From: Cynocephalus volans
Lineage: Eukaryota; Chordata; Mammalia; Dermoptera; Cynocephalidae
DNA length: 64,000 bases
Reading direction: 5' to 3'
Assembly (NCBI RefSeq): GCF_027409185.1
Contig: NC_084469.1
Span: 103,913,835 to 103,977,834, forward strand
The number at the start of each line of letters is the position of its first letter. Position 1 is the stretch's first letter. A program made the translations under genes and the position numbers. The notes under the pieces are model-generated. The model saw only the letters and a program-made list of their open reading frames with translations. It searched no databases and was not told where the DNA came from. Positions 47,116 to 59,798 of the stretch are shown here, piece after piece.

Positions 47116-49187
47116 GTACTTCTGAAAATCACTCAGGGAATAAATTTTAAGTGTTCTCACTACACACTCAAAAAAGGTTAAGAATGTGAGGCAATACATA
47201 TGTTAATTAGCTGGACTGAGCTATTCCACAATGTATACATATTTCCAAATTTCACGTTTTACATTATAAATATATTCAATTTTTATTTGTCAATTAAAAA
47301 TATATAAATAAATATTTGAAATCTAAAATAATCACAACAACAGATAGATTAAATAAAAAGGTATGCAGAAAGATAAGCCATGGTAACAGCAATAAAAAAA
47401 AACAAACCAGGAGTAGTTGTATTAATTTCAAACCGATCAAATTTTAGATCAGGGAAAATTATAAGAAATACAGGGATTTCATTAATGATAAAGTAGTCAA
47501 TTATCCAAGAAAACAACAATTCTTAACGTATGTGCCTAAAACAGAGCATCAAATTATATGAGGCAAAAACTTATAGAAGTGCAAGGAAAAATAGAGAAAT
47601 CCACAATTATATTTGAAGACTTCAATATAGTTCTATCAGTAATTGACACATTAAGTATACAGAAAATCAGTAATATTACGGTTGAACACAACAGCATCAT
47701 CAATCAACGGGAGTCAAATAATATTTGTAGAATACTCTATCCAACAACTGCAGAGTACACATTCTTCCCAAGATCAAATGGAATATTCATAAAGACAGAC
47801 CACATTCTGAGCCATAAAATACACCTTAACAAACTTAAAAGGATAGAAATATGCAGAGTGTGCTCTCAGACCATACTGAAATTAAAGTAGAAATCAGTAA
47901 CAGAAACACATTTGGAAAACCTCTAAATAATTGGGGATTAAACCACAAACTTCTAAATAACACATGGGTCAAAGAGAAGTGTCAATAGAAATTTAACTTA
48001 TTTCTAAGAAAATATAAAAATGAAAGTATCTCTTATCAATTTTGTGGGATGCAGAAAAGACAGTGTTTAGAAGAAAATTTAAATCATTGAATGCATACAC
48101 TAGAAAAGAAATACCTATCATCAACAACCTAACTTTCCACTTTAGGAAACTAGACAAAGAAGAGCAACATAATCCTAAATCAAACACAGAAAAATGTTAA
48201 TTAGAGAAAATATCAATGAAATTGCAAGCAGAAATCAATAGTAAAAATCAACAAAACCAAAAGCTGGTTATTTGAAAAGATGAATAAAATTAATAAACCA
48301 GCCTAACTAAGAAAAAAGAAAGAAGACACAAATTACTTATATCAGAAATAAAGGAGAGGCTATCACTACTAACCCTATGGACACTATAAGGACCATAAAG
48401 GAAAAGCACAAACAAGTTCATGCTCACAAATTTGATAACTTAAATGAAATGGACCAATTCCTAATAAGTAACAATCTACCAAAACTCACATAAGGAGAGA
48501 TAAGCAATATAAATAGGCTTATGTGTATTGAAGAAATTGAAACAATAACTTCACCTGTCCAAAAAAGGAAGAACCAGGCCCAAATGGTTGCACTAATGTA
48601 TCTTGCTTAACATTTAATGAAGAAATGTACCAATCCAAGACTGCCAGAAAGCAAAACTAGACGGAGACATTATAAAGAGAAAAAAAATCTACAAGATCTC
48701 TTATGAACACAGATGCAAATATCCTCAACAAATATTAGCAAATTGAATCTAACAATATGTAAAAATAATTAAACCCCACAACCAAGTGGAATTATGACAG
48801 GTATATAAGGATGTTTCACATTCAAAAGTCAATTAATGCAAACCATCACAACAACAAACTAAAAAATAAAAATCATACAATCATATAAATACATGCAGAA
48901 AAACGATAATGCAAGACAGAAAATAAATTGTGTCGAGATTAAGAAGGAAGAAATTATACTGTCTTTGTTCACAGATGACATGATTGTCTATGCAGAAATT
49001 TGCAAAGAACTAAAAAAAAAAAAAAAAGGAAGAAAGAAAAAAAACAAACTCCTGGAATCATTAAGAGATTATAGCAAGGTTGCATAACACTAGGTAAATA
49101 TACAAAAGTTCATCATTTTCCTATATACTAGCAATGAAAAATTAAATTTGAAATTAAAAACACCACACCAACATATAGCAAATATAA

Positions 49188-49360
49188 GGGCCAGCCCGTG
49201 GCTCACTTGGGCGAGTGTGGTGCTGACAACACCAAGGCCACAGGTTCAGATCCCTATATAGGGATGGCCGGGTAGCTCACTTGGGAGAGCATGATGCTAA
49301 CAACACCAAGTCAAGGGTTAAGATACCCTTACGGGTCATCTTTAAAAAAAAAAAAAAAAA

Positions 49361-49361
<1 letters not shown>
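49188..49361 (+). mobile_element. tRNA-derived SINE, dimeric form
   Basis: Two units (gtgctgacaacaccaaggcc; gatgctaacaacaccaagtc) followed by an A tail. It is the + oriented equivalent of the copy at 42503. Confidence 0.92.

Positions 49362-49435
<74 letters not shown>
49362..49435. repeat. (CA)n(TA)n microsatellite
   Basis: About 30 bp of CA repeats pass into about 35 bp of TA repeats, directly after the SINE A tail, where such repeats commonly grow. Confidence 0.95.
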
Positions 49436-49436
<1 letters not shown>

Positions 49437-49928
49437 CAGCAAATATACAGCAAAATATAGCCCCCCCAAAAAAAAGAAAGAAAAGAAAAACGATTTCACA
49501 GTAGCTAACAAAACCTGTAGGAAAAATGCTTAATGCAAATGGCAATTAGTATTAAGCAATATATCATCACACAGAGATGCTGTTTAACACTAGATGGACA
49601 AAAATAAATAAGATAATTCCAAGTTTTGACAAATTATAAGAATTAATGAACGCAGCTGCATGAAAGGCCAGAGGGTTAATCCATATGCTCCATCAGCATT
49701 TCCTAGTTAATTTAAATTTATCCATAATCTAAAACCTAACAATTTTTCCTTGCGTAAAAAATTTATGATGCATTAGCACTTGGGGACAAAAACAAAAAAG
49801 GCACTGTCAACAAGATCAAACAATAAAATTGAAACAACCCAAGTGCCATAAGCAGTGGAATGGGAGAATTGGGTGACCCACAGTCTCAGACAGCAGCATA
49901 TATACTGATGTTAAAATGAACTTATTGA

Positions 49929-50095
49929 GGGCCGGCCCATGGCTCACTAGGGAGAGTGCGGTGCTGATAACACCGAGGCCACGGGTTCGGATCCCATATA
50001 GGGATGGCCAGTTCGCTCACTGGGTGAGCGTGGTGCTGACAACACCAGGTCAAGGGTTAAGATTCCCTTACCAGTCATCTTAAAAAAAAAAAAAA
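49929..50095 (+). mobile_element. tRNA-derived SINE, dimeric form
   Basis: It begins 'gggccggcccatggctcact', has both tRNA-like units and an A tail; 'aatgaacttattga' flanks both ends. Confidence 0.93.
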
Positions 50096-50289
50096 TGAAC
50101 TTATTGAAAATTCAAAAGAGGCAAAATCAAGCAAAATTTTCCTTTGTGATAAATACACAGTAAAACTATAAAGAATAACAAAAAGAATCAGGACTGGGGT
50201 CATTTACCCGGGTGGTGAATTCATGGGTGTTTCTATTCTGATTATTTTAACTTAGTATAAAGCAGATAATTTACTTCAACAATTCTCTT

Positions 50290-50650
50290 TGTGTCTTCAG
50301 ACCTTGTTAGTCAATCCACTCATGTTTCAGCCAAGAATAAAGTTGTTGTTGTTTTTTTTAAAGATGACCGGGTGAGGGGATCTTAACCCTTGACTTGGTG
50401 GTGTCAGCTCCATGCTCTCCCAAGTGAGCCACGGGCCGGCCCTCAAGAATAAAGATTTTATATTCAAATCATAAAATAAAATTACTAAATGCCTGGGCAA
50501 AGTGTAATTATATAATGGCAAGATTCTACAAAAAACAACAGGAAACCAGCTCAGGGAACAGTTTACAAGGAAACCCACACTCAAAAGGTTCTACACGTTG
50601 CTCAGCTTGGGGACCGCCCTCGCCGTGGAGATGTGGCCCTCGCTGGCCCC
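50290..50650 (-). repeat. Cluster-specific ~1 kb repeat unit, copy 5 (inverted)
   Basis: Reverse reading gives 'gagtgtgggtttccttgtaa', 'agaatcttgccattatat', 'catttagtaattttatttta', 'ttggctgaaa', the order seen at 5550-5740. A SINE splits it at 50348. On the - strand it lies just downstream of the ruined exon 1, as copy 2 lies downstream of exon 1 of gene A. Confidence 0.7.
50348..50442 (-). mobile_element. tRNA-derived SINE, single unit
   Basis: Antisense unit from a T-run to 'cacgggccggccct', flanked by 'caagaataaag' twice. Confidence 0.88.
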
Positions 50651-50689
50651 CTCCCGGGTAGCGCTTGAGGAAACTTTAATTCTGGGAAC

Positions 50690-50790
50690 TCCATATGCCC
50701 TGCTCTCCTCTGGGACGCGACAGGACGCCTGTCCTCCTTAAGGCCCCCGCGGTCAGAGCAGGGCACAGGGGACGGAGGCGGCGACGGGGT
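50690..50790 (-). pseudogene. Ruined first exon/CpG island of a KRAB zinc finger gene
   Basis: Its reverse complement contains 'gtcccctgtgccctgctctg' and 'accgcgggggcc', identical to the exon 1 of gene A at about 6460-6490. The following start-codon end of the exon and its donor are not found. CpG-rich text continues to 50830. Position and strand fit the first exon of pseudogene B, 12.7 kb upstream of its KRAB-A exon, against 11.2 kb in gene A. Confidence 0.75.
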
Positions 50791-50959
50791 CGAGAGAGCG
50801 GCAGGCAGGACAAGGATGGGCCCAGCTCAGCCGTGCAGCGTCGCTCCTGTATAATTAGTATATTTTCAAATCTTTGATGCGTGTTAGGCAAGACTCCACC
50901 TTGTTCTTCAAAAAAATTATGTTCCTTTGGATATTCATTATTCCTGTAATGTTTGCTGA

Positions 50960-51640
50960 ATGAGACATCACTACACACTTATTAGATGGCTAAAATCCCA
51001 AACAGTGACACCACCAAATGCCAGCAAGGATGCAAAACAAATGAACACTCTTGCAGTTCTGGTGGAAATTCAAACTGGCACAGCCACTCTGGAAGACACT
51101 GGCGACCTGCCATAACACTAGACATTCACTGACACTACGACCCAGCCATAGAACCCCTCCGCACTTAGTCAAATGAGTTGAAATGTAATCTACACACCAA
51201 ACCTGCCCACACATGTTCTCAGTATATGAGGAAATCATAAAAATCCAATAAACAAATTAACTAAAAGTAAGAAAATGAATGAAAACTATTTCATAAAGTT
51301 TGAAAAACCATGTATGAAAACTGGACAACCTCATCGGTAATTACTAAAAACCAGTATAATATCACCAGGTGATCCTATTTCACACACAAAGAATAGGCAA
51401 AAATTAATACTTTAGATAATTCCAGTGTTGCCAATCACATGAGATAAACAATCACATATGCAGGAATAGTGGGAGAGTGAATTCATATAGTCCTGGGATT
51501 TCCTGGTAAATTTAAAATTGCCACGAATCTACAATCTGCAAGTTTTCTATGATGTATAGAGAATTAATTGTGTGCAGGCACTTGGAAACTTCAGGTGAGA
51601 GCAGCTCTGTCCACAACAGCCAAAAATAAAATCAGAACAC
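50960..51640 (+). mobile_element. Old L1 3' end fragments
   Basis: Phrases typical of L1 3' UTR occur: 'gatgcaaaacaaatgaacac', 'ggaaattcaaactggcacag', 'gacccagccatagaacccct' near 51140. A second diverged piece continues to about 51640. Confidence 0.65.
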
Positions 51641-53018
51641 CTCCTATAATAAACTGAATTGATGAGTGTTGCACTAGGGCTCACACCCTTCACACCTGTT
51701 GTACAGACTGGGTCACAGACCCCTCACATACAGGTCACGAGCTAGGTAATTGGGAAAGATCCCAGGAGACACTTAACAGAGTTGACATGTTCATTCTGAT
51801 GTGAGCTCAGTCCTCAGCTTCCTCAGCAGCAGCAGCGGCAGTTTCAGAAGCAGCAGTAGCAGCCTCCCTGTGGCCCCCCTGGTGGCATCCCGGGGGCGGG
51901 GGGCTGTGGATCAGAGCCACTCATCCTTTATACTTAAGTCCATAACCCAGGAACACCTGGGTGTCCACGCGCACCTACAGACAACAGCCAGGGCACACCT
52001 GTGCGCACGGTGCACAGTTATCATTTACATCAAACGCTCTGCAATAACCCCCAGGGGTCCTGACCATTTACTGTCACTTTCCCTACAGATGAGCAGATTG
52101 GACGATCCGAGCATCAGACACCCACATGAGTGAAACAACCTAGAGAAAAAACAAAAAGATACAGATCCATTTATTTCCTTTTATAGAATTTACAAAAATG
52201 CCACAATTAAACCAAAACACTGCTTGGTGATAAATAATACAAGCTCTAATGAATATTCCCAAAATTATGGAGAGTGGTCACCTCTGAGGACAGGAGGAAA
52301 GTGATGTCACAGTAGAGGACCACATGACAACTATGAACTGCTCAAGGTTTATTTATTACTGTGGACCTCCACTCTACAAAACATTATACAATAATTGTCA
52401 TTTAAACATAAGCAAACATGATTCGTTAGGTTCAAATTATACCTGATTCACAATTTCAACTATATTTACGTCTTAAATGTGTGAATTTCCCATTTAAAAG
52501 CCAAACTAAACACCTATTGGTGAAAGTTGTTTAAGCTACTTACTGGCAGATAAATCCTGTCAAGTAAAGTGGTCTTACGGGTATGGGTTTCCATCCCTTC
52601 AACAGGATGGGTGCAATAAATTTATTTTACTAGTGTGTAATATTTAAACTGTTCTGTCAAGTAAGTGTCTGGCCACTTGGTATGATGTGTGTGCGTAAGA
52701 TCTCAAAATCAGAACGGTAAACTCATAATCAACAATTCTCTAACCTTTCCTTGTTCTAAAGAAACCAAAGGGCACTAGTTAATATTGAGAGATGGGGGGA
52801 GTCATTTAATTTTTGAAATTTGGAAAGCAGACAACTTAACTTTATAAGGTTGGAACAACAGCTCCACCCATGAAATATAAACCCAAAATATTAATGTTTC
52901 TGAATTTCCTATATTATTATTAGTTGGTCTAAGTTGATAGATGAATGTTTACTCCATAAAATGTGATAAGTACTTTTTCCCTCTTCCTTTATTAGAAAAT
53001 TAGGTTAATAATGGGTTC
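51641..53018. other. Intergenic, mostly unassigned
   Basis: A GC-rich patch with (agc)n-like text lies at 51815-51900, giving a serine-rich 110-codon frame without family motif. 52140-52400 resembles old L1 3' UTR text. No gene. Confidence 0.4.
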
Positions 53019-53019
53019 T

Positions 53020-53160
53020 TTTTTTTTTTTTTGTCTTTTTTGTGACCGGTACTCAGCCAGTGAGTGCACCCGCCATTCCTATATAGGATCCGAACCCGCG
53101 GTGGGAGCGTCGCTGCACTCCCAGCGCCGCACTCTCCCGAGTGCGCCACGGGCTCGGCCC
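53020..53160 (-). mobile_element. tRNA-derived SINE, form II
   Basis: Antisense form II ending 'gcgccacgggctcggccc', flanked by 'taataatgggttcttt'. Confidence 0.9.
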
Positions 53161-53362
53161 TAATAATGGGTTCTTTATATGAGAGCAGCACCACTTATTA
53201 AAACATACATGGAGAGAATGATCAATAAATAGGTTTCCTAGGATTAAAAAAATAAGCAAAAAACATTTAATGTATTTTTTTCTAAGTATGATACATTCAG
53301 TATAAAAACATGTAGAATTACTTAAGCAGGAAAAAAATATAATTTTCAAAGTTTTTTCCATG

Positions 53363-53720
53363 TTTTCTAACCACCTCCCCAGTCTTTGTTCAGCAGAGAT
53401 TTTCAAGTCTGTTACAGTGGGTCTGTTAATATTTACCTTGATACTCACTTCAGCAAGGAATGAGCAGCAGAAGACGGAGAATACGCTCTGTGTCTATTTA
53501 GATAGAACTGGTTACACAAATTCTGTCGTCTTATGCACCTTAATAAAAATTAGGAAAGGCACATGTTGATATGAAAAAAGCTACAAGATTTATTTTTAAA
53601 TGAATGAAAAAAACAAAGTATTTTGCTTTGTGTAAACTGCCTTAAATTCGTATAACAAAGGGAAAAAAGAAAAATTCGTAGTTTAAATGGCCTTTTTTTT
53701 TTTCACATAAACTGAAAAAC
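53363..53720 (+). repeat. Duplicated cluster segment, copy 2
   Basis: Same orientation as 24585-24960; see that entry for shared blocks. The CDC40 retrocopy inserted just downstream of it. Confidence 0.7.
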
Positions 53721-53842
53721 TGAAAAGAATGACAAGAAACTGATGAAATTATTATCCTTGGGAATCTGAGGCTAGCAAACCCGCATGTTAGAGGACATGA
53801 CAGGAGCCAGTCTTCTGGCCACCTCCAAATCTTAGGCTGTTT

Positions 53843-54480
53843 CTTTTTTTTGCTTTTTTTCTTCTTTTTTTTTGCCATTCAACACATTTAATAATTAAAT
53901 ATAGTTAAACATGACATTGTATCAAAAATGATCTTGTGTGGCTTAAGGAGTAATCCCATTAATCCCACAATTTAATGAGACCATCCCAACCACATGTTAT
54001 GACTTTAAATGTTTCATGAGGATGTCACACTGTACCTTTACACACTTTACCATGAACTTTAAGCCGACTGTAGAGTTTTGTGGTCTTCCAGTCCCTAATG
54101 TTTAATTTTCCATTTCCATCTCCTGACATCACATAGCTCATGTCCAATGGCAAGTCCACCTGACAAGCATAGCCTGCTGCCATATGGCCCTTAATTTTTT
54201 TTTTCTTACTTAATCTAAATCTGTCCTGTGCTCCAAAAATTAAGATTTGGTTTTCCATTTATTAGCATGCTAGCCATTTCCCATTTGGAGAAAAAGTCAC
54301 TGCAGGAATTGAGTATATACTGGGTTCTGCAATATACTTGAACTCCACAGGAATATCATATTCCAAAACTCTTAGGCTCTTATCATCAAATGTGCTCACA
54401 AATTTCCTATCCTCATCAATGAAAACAATGGTGCTGACAGCCTCAGGCTGTTTCTGAAACTTGACATTCACTATTACAAA
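53843..54480 (-). pseudogene. CDC40P: 5'-truncated processed pseudogene of CDC40 (PRP17)
   Basis: The - strand encodes the last WD40 repeats of the splicing factor CDC40/PRP17, interrupted once at about 54260: PEAVSTIVFIDEDRKFVSTF, DDKSLRVLEYDIPVEFKYIA, PAVTFSPNGKWLAC, then NQILIFGAQDRFRLSKKK, GHMAAGYACQVDLPLDMSYV and SGDGNGKLNIRDWKTTKLYS. The tryptophans of the DDKSLRVWEWD motif are replaced. No introns are present, and on the + strand a T-rich tract at 53843-53873 marks the poly-A tail behind a short 3' UTR. It is a 5'-truncated LINE-mediated retrocopy with frameshifts, and not functional. Confidence 0.93.
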
Positions 54481-54689
54481 CTCATGATAGACAAGAAAAT
54501 GTGTATTAATCATATTTTATTTTTAATTGTTGATGAATCAAATGACTTATCTTTAACTGAGCTCCTTCTCTGTGTTAATACCCTACACAATAATTATTAT
54601 GAAGTATATATTTTTGCAAGTCATAACAATTTAACTTTTTCTATTTTGTTTATAAATACAGTAAGTGACATTATAGACTGACTGCATCG

Positions 54690-55130
54690 TCCATGAAACT
54701 GCAGAGCATCTGCTGACATGGGCAGCACATGAAATGCACGAGGGTGACATGACAGCACAGCGCTCTGCAGACCCACTCCCAGTGAAAATGAGGAGTTATT
54801 TTAAAACAAACGTTTAACATCTCTGCAAATGGCCGTGAAGGCAAACAGGATACGAGGCACACGTATTCTAGAGAATCTAACAGTGCTGGGAGCAACGTGA
54901 GCATCAGTGGTATTTGGATCCTCACTGCGCCCCCTGCCCCTTCAGCCCAGAGAGGTGAAATGTCCACTCCAGACAGTGCAGCCAAGGACACACGTGCCCT
55001 GTCCCCCAGTGTCAGTTGGACGGAGGCCTTTTTCTAGGAAGAGCAGGACTTCAGCATTTCTGTCCTGCCCCAGCTTCCCCTTGCTGAGGTCAAGTACCCC
55101 ATGGGTGTGCTGGGAAAGGAGGCCCCTTTT
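54690..55130 (+). repeat. Inverted duplicated segment (partner at 33940-34460)
   Basis: The + strand matches the - strand of 33940-34460 ('gtccactccagacagtgcag', 'aaggacaca', 'tttttctaggaagagcagga', 'cctgccccagctt', 'gctgggaaag'). A GC-rich tract follows to 55640 with frames that lack family motifs. Confidence 0.7.
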
Positions 55131-56090
55131 TGTCTCCAGCCCGACTCAGGGAACAGAGGTTGCACCTTGCGTGGCACGCTGAGCACACGGGCCCTGCCCA
55201 ACCCCGCCCAGATCCTCAGGGAAGGTGAGGCAGGACCTCCTGCGGGGTGGGAATGCCCAAGCCACGTCCATGCCACGTGGGCAGCGGCCACTTCATCCCA
55301 CGATGGGACAGATTCCCAGGGCCTGTCCAGCCCCCTGGTGCCTGAGTGACAGCTGGGCATGAGGTCACATGGCAGAGCAGAAAGAGGTCTGTCCCTGGCA
55401 GGGGCGTTTGCATTTAACTAAACTTATTCCCCTTTGGGCATCTGCTGGAAGATCTGTTCTGACTGCAGGGTCACAAGGATGTGCTGGGAATTCCAGGCTC
55501 AGTTTCCATTTGGGGTGACCCCATGGTCTGCAGCAAGAGGGGTGCCATGGACAGGCCAGACTGGAATAGGAGGCTCTGGTGTCTTCCAGGGATCAGAGGC
55601 TTGGCATGAGGCTGGGAGGCCACTTATGGAACTATGAGCCTTGTTTACTAACAAATACACTTGCACGTGACATCACCATATGTAAGAGTCTGGCTATTTT
55701 GATATTTGACGCTTGAGGTCACCCATCTCATTCCACCCATCCCATCCCCACACACACATCTTGCACTTTAGGTAAGGAATCCTGTGGTCTCCCCAGCACT
55801 TGGCCCTGGGTAGAAATTTGAATGCCACAGCCCTAGCCTGGGTGCAGGGGCTCTCTGAGGTGTGTTCACTGAAATATTCAGGTGTACATTTTAAACAGGA
55901 AGGAAGTTTATTTTACATCAGTTTGTGAATGTATTCCTAGGGAACTTCAAATGTAAATGGCTATGTCATCTCTGAGGCAAATGAATTTTTCTCTTCATTG
56001 ATACAAGAAAAAAACAATAAAAGTTTATTTAAATTTGGGATCTACCTTCAAACTCTTAGTTTGCTCACTGATTAGATCAAAACACCTAAT
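55131..56090. other. GC-rich intergenic stretch, no gene recognised
   Basis: Several short frames overlap on both strands (55034-55413) with no motif. The part after 55640 is unremarkable. Confidence 0.4.
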
Positions 56091-56099
56091 GCATTTCTT

Positions 56100-56310
56100 T
56101 CTTTCAACAACTTGAGATATACACATAGACTACAATGCAGCTCTTTAATGTGTAGAATTGAATGGTTTTTAGAATAGTCACAGATCCCTGCAACCATCAC
56201 CAGTCAATGTTAGAACATCTTCATTACCTTGGGGAAAAAAACAACTCTGCAGCCTTAAGCTGTCACTTCCCTATCCTATCATCATCTTCCCCCAATTAAA
56301 AATTTTTTAA
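56100..56310 (-). mobile_element. Old L1 3' fragment
   Basis: Antisense text 'ggtttttagaatagtcacag', 'ccctgcaaccatcaccagtc', 'gttagaacatcttcattacc' is characteristic of old L1 3' ends. Confidence 0.6.
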
Positions 56311-57625
56311 AATGAGAAACAGGACTTGAATAGACTTTTGTCCATGAAAACATACAAATGGCCAATAAGCACAACTTACTGCTCAACTTATTGGGTACAG
56401 GGAGTTCACACAATGTAGTTTCAGGTGGTTATTCAGTTTTTCTCTTGTGTGAAATACAAATAAAAATAAATATTTCTTAAAAAAACATTTATTGTTCTGT
56501 GAAAAAATAGTAAACAATTAAAATACTGTAGCTGATTTAAACGTAGCATGAACAACAAAGAGTTGATGATGCTGTGATTTGGGGTTAGAAAGTTGACTTT
56601 GGGAATGTGGGGAGGAAACCAGACATGCAGGGAGTGTTCCTTGCACTAGAAGAGCTAGACTGAGGCGTGAGGACGACCACCTCCTTGACTAAACTTTAGT
56701 CAGGATCCTCAGAGCCCTCGCCCATGGCTTTAAATGTACAGATGTCCTGTTGTATTCAGGGTTGAGGTCAATCTCTCTCCCCTACCAAAGTAGTTTTGAC
56801 CTCAATGCAACAGTGTGGAATAAATTCTTTTTTGCCCTTTAACAAGTTTCCAGTGCATTTTTTTTTTTTTTTTTCTTAAATAAGGGTTAGAGTCAGAGAC
56901 TAGAGACCTCGCTTTACACACATTTGGAAGACTCAGGGGTGAAAGACCCTGCGGAGACAGGAAGAGCTGGGGACCTCACAGGTCATCATGCTGGACTCAC
57001 TTCAGCCTAGCTCTCTGGAGGACTGAGGGTTTCTGAGAGTACTGCCTCGTTCACAAACTCCATAGCACGGGCCAGGATTCTCTTCTGACTCACTGTTTTC
57101 ACCTATAATCTGGTTGAGATTTGGGTCTTTAGGCACAGAAATTCCCAGGTAGGGTTCCAGGATTGAACTTGCCACATGCAGTGAAGGGACAGGATGCCTA
57201 TAAGTCCTTCCCACCGTCCCAGCCCCTAAGCATGACAGAGAACACTGACATCTGAGCTGCTTCTAGACACAAGTTTCTACCAGATATCTGGTACCTGCAT
57301 TTGTCATTTTGTCTTTCATTCTGTGGGTCCTCTTTTTCACTTTCTTGTGCTGTCCCTTGAACCACATAATTTTTTAATTTTGATGAAGACAAATTACGTA
57401 TTATTTCTTTGTTGCTTATGCTTTGATGTTACATATAAGAATCTTTTTTCCAAATCCAAGATCCTGACAATAATTAGGAGGCAGGTTTTATAATATCGAA
57501 AGGGTGAGGTGCCCCTTTGTTTTACACAAGAGGAAATGACTGACTTGTTTGAATAATTCTCCAGAATGGCAAGGAACTGAAGTTTACTGTATTACGGAGG
57601 ACAAAACTATAATAGTATAGTATAA
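56311..57625. other. Intergenic, nothing recognised
   Basis: Unique-looking sequence with a T-run at 56858-56877. No gene or repeat can be supported. Confidence 0.4.
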
Positions 57626-57790
57626 TACCATTTATATATATATATATATGTATATGATATATGTATAAAACCTATGTATAAAATGCACAGGTTATATATA
57701 GTATGTACTAGTCATATAGACTAACAATACTATTTACTACATATATTATATAAACTGTATATATCTGTACACTATGTACTAGATAATGGT
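57626..57790. repeat. AT-rich low-complexity (TATA)n region
   Basis: TA-rich text of 'tatatatatatatatg' and 'ctatgtata'-type repeats. Confidence 0.85.
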
Positions 57791-57819
57791 GTACTGTACT
57801 TTAATACTGTACATGAATC

Positions 57820-58275
57820 TGTCTTTTGAACGCAGATCCAAAAATCCACAGCAAAATACTAGCAAACTGTATTCAGCAAATAGATAAATAGGACTATATC
57901 CCATGATCAAGTGGGATTTAACCCAAGAATTTAACATTTTCACATCTGAAAACCAACTAAGGTAATATACCATATTAATAGAATAAATATAAAAAATTAC
58001 AATATTATCTTGATAAAAGAAACATTTAGCAAACTTCAACACCCTTTTATGATGAAAACACTCCCTAAAATGCACTAGAAGGGAAATGCCTCCACCTGAT
58101 ATAAGGCCTCTGAAAAACCCACTGCTAACATCATACTTCATGCTGAAAGACTGAACACTTTCTCCCTAAAGTCAATATGAGACAAGGGTGTCTGCTCCCA
58201 TCACTTCTATTTAAAATATTATGGAGATGCTACCAGGGAAATTAGGGAAGATAATGAAATAAAAGCCTTTGAGAT
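57820..58275 (+). mobile_element. L1 ORF2 fragment
   Basis: The L1 phrases 'agcaaactgtattcagcaaa', 'caagtgggatttaacccaag', 'acaagggtgtctgctcccat' and 'ctgctaacatcatacttca' appear in normal order. Confidence 0.85.
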
Positions 58276-58849
58276 TTTACATGATATAACCACACAACCC
58301 TCCAGACTGACGTACAAAGTGACACAGACATTGTCACTGCATATAAAGGGGTACACACCCAGACACAGACACAGACTCACAAACTCTCAGAGATAATGGC
58401 CCCCAGACACCAACAGATGCCCCCAGACACACACCGCACAGGCCTCCTGCCCTCCTCACCAGCTTTATCTCCTTTCTTAGGACTAACCACCATCAAAAAC
58501 ATTATTTTACTTGTATATGTTGTTTCTTATCTTGTAGAATGTCAGGATCAAGTGGACAGGGATATTTTCTTAGCTGTGTTCACCATATCCCCTACTAAAA
58601 GGATTGCTACACAGGAGATTGGTGTTTAGTGAATCCCTGGGCTTACACACACACACACAAACACAGAGAAACACTTTACACTCCACATCATAGGACCACA
58701 TTCACTAGATATTCAGAGTAAATGGTTTTAACCCCCATTGCATGTGGCAGAGGGGTGTTTCCAGGCCCCCCAAACAAATCCCCAAATGAGGGTCCTTTAG
58801 CCTCAACTGATGGAGAAGGGGTTTCACACTTCCCAGGCCTGCACAGTAC

Positions 58850-59055
58850 AAAGAGAACATCTCTATTAGAAATGCAAAATGGAATTCAAACAACTCAAGA
58901 CCAAGAAAACAAATAACCCTACAACAATGGGCAAAGAACCTTAATAGACATTTTTCAAAAGAAGACATACAAATAGCTAAGCTATATTTTAAAAATGCTG
59001 AAATGCACTAATCATCAGAGAAATGCAAATGAAAACCATCATGCAAACCTGTTAG
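58850..59055 (+). mobile_element. L1 ORF2 3' end/3' UTR fragment
   Basis: 'caacaatgggcaaagaacct', 'catttttcaaaagaagacat' and 'cagagaaatgcaaatgaaaa' are standard L1 text. Joins an oppositely oriented L1 piece. Confidence 0.8.
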
Positions 59056-59629
59056 AAGGCATTTATCAAATGATATCAAGCATCTTTTCATGTGCTTTTG
59101 CCTACTTCTACACCTTTCTTGAAAAAATGTCTACACAGATCCATTACCCATTTTTAATTAGGTGTTCTGAATTTTAATTATTGAGTTTTAAAAATTTATG
59201 TATTCTCATTACAAGTCCCTTCACAGATACACTCGTACATTTTCAAATACTCTTCCATTCTGTGAGTTGTGATTTCAGTTTACTTAAAAATTTATTTTTA
59301 GTTGTGGTAAAGTACACATAAAATTTCCAATCTTATTCATTCATGCGATGATGGAAGCTTGAGGTGCCTCCACCTTTAGCTATTAGCAATAATGCTGCTA
59401 CGGATGTGGGTGTGCAAAAAATGTTAGAGTCCCCGCTTTCCATTTTTGGGGGTATATACCCAGAAGGAATTGCCGGATCAGATGGTAATGCTATTTTTAA
59501 TTTTTTCAGGAACTATCACACTGTTTTCCACAGAAGCTGCACCATTTTCCATTTCTCACCAACAGTGCACTCAAGGTTCAATGGGTGATTTCACTTTCCT
59601 GATGGTCTCCTTTGAATTACAAAAGTTAA

Positions 59630-59798
59630 TTTTTTTTTTTTTTAAAAGATGACCGGTAAGGGGATCTCAACGCTTGGCTTGGTGTTGTCAGCACCACACT
59701 CAGCTAGTGAGCCAACCGGCCATCCCTATATGGGATCCGAACCCGTGGCCTTGGTGTTATCAGCACCACACTCTACCGAGTGAGCCACGGGCCGGCCC
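59630..59798 (-). mobile_element. tRNA-derived SINE, dimeric form
   Basis: Antisense dimer from a T-run to 'ccacgggccggcccc', flanked by 'aaaagttaattttt'. Confidence 0.93.

Larger units (their letters stand above)
47250..49560 (+). mobile_element. Old L1 ORF2 fragment
   Basis: The + strand carries decayed L1 ORF2: a 110-codon frame at 47558-47890 with endonuclease-to-RT linker text, and near 48955 an FTDDMIVYAE stretch corresponding to the reverse transcriptase FADDM box. Many stops. Lies in the B interval. The dimeric SINE at 49188 and the (CA)n(TA)n tract are inside its 3' part. Confidence 0.8.

Noticed and set aside
42503-50095. tRNA gene candidates (box A and box B with tRNA-Ile-like arms)
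   Set aside because: All are SINE copies with tails and target duplications, and their arms do not form a complete cloverleaf.
51801-52133. Serine-rich 110-codon frame
   Set aside because: It starts in an (agc)-like low-complexity patch and has no conserved domain.
57626-57790. TA-rich tract as a possible origin or matrix attachment site
   Set aside because: Low-complexity TA repeats alone do not support such a claim.
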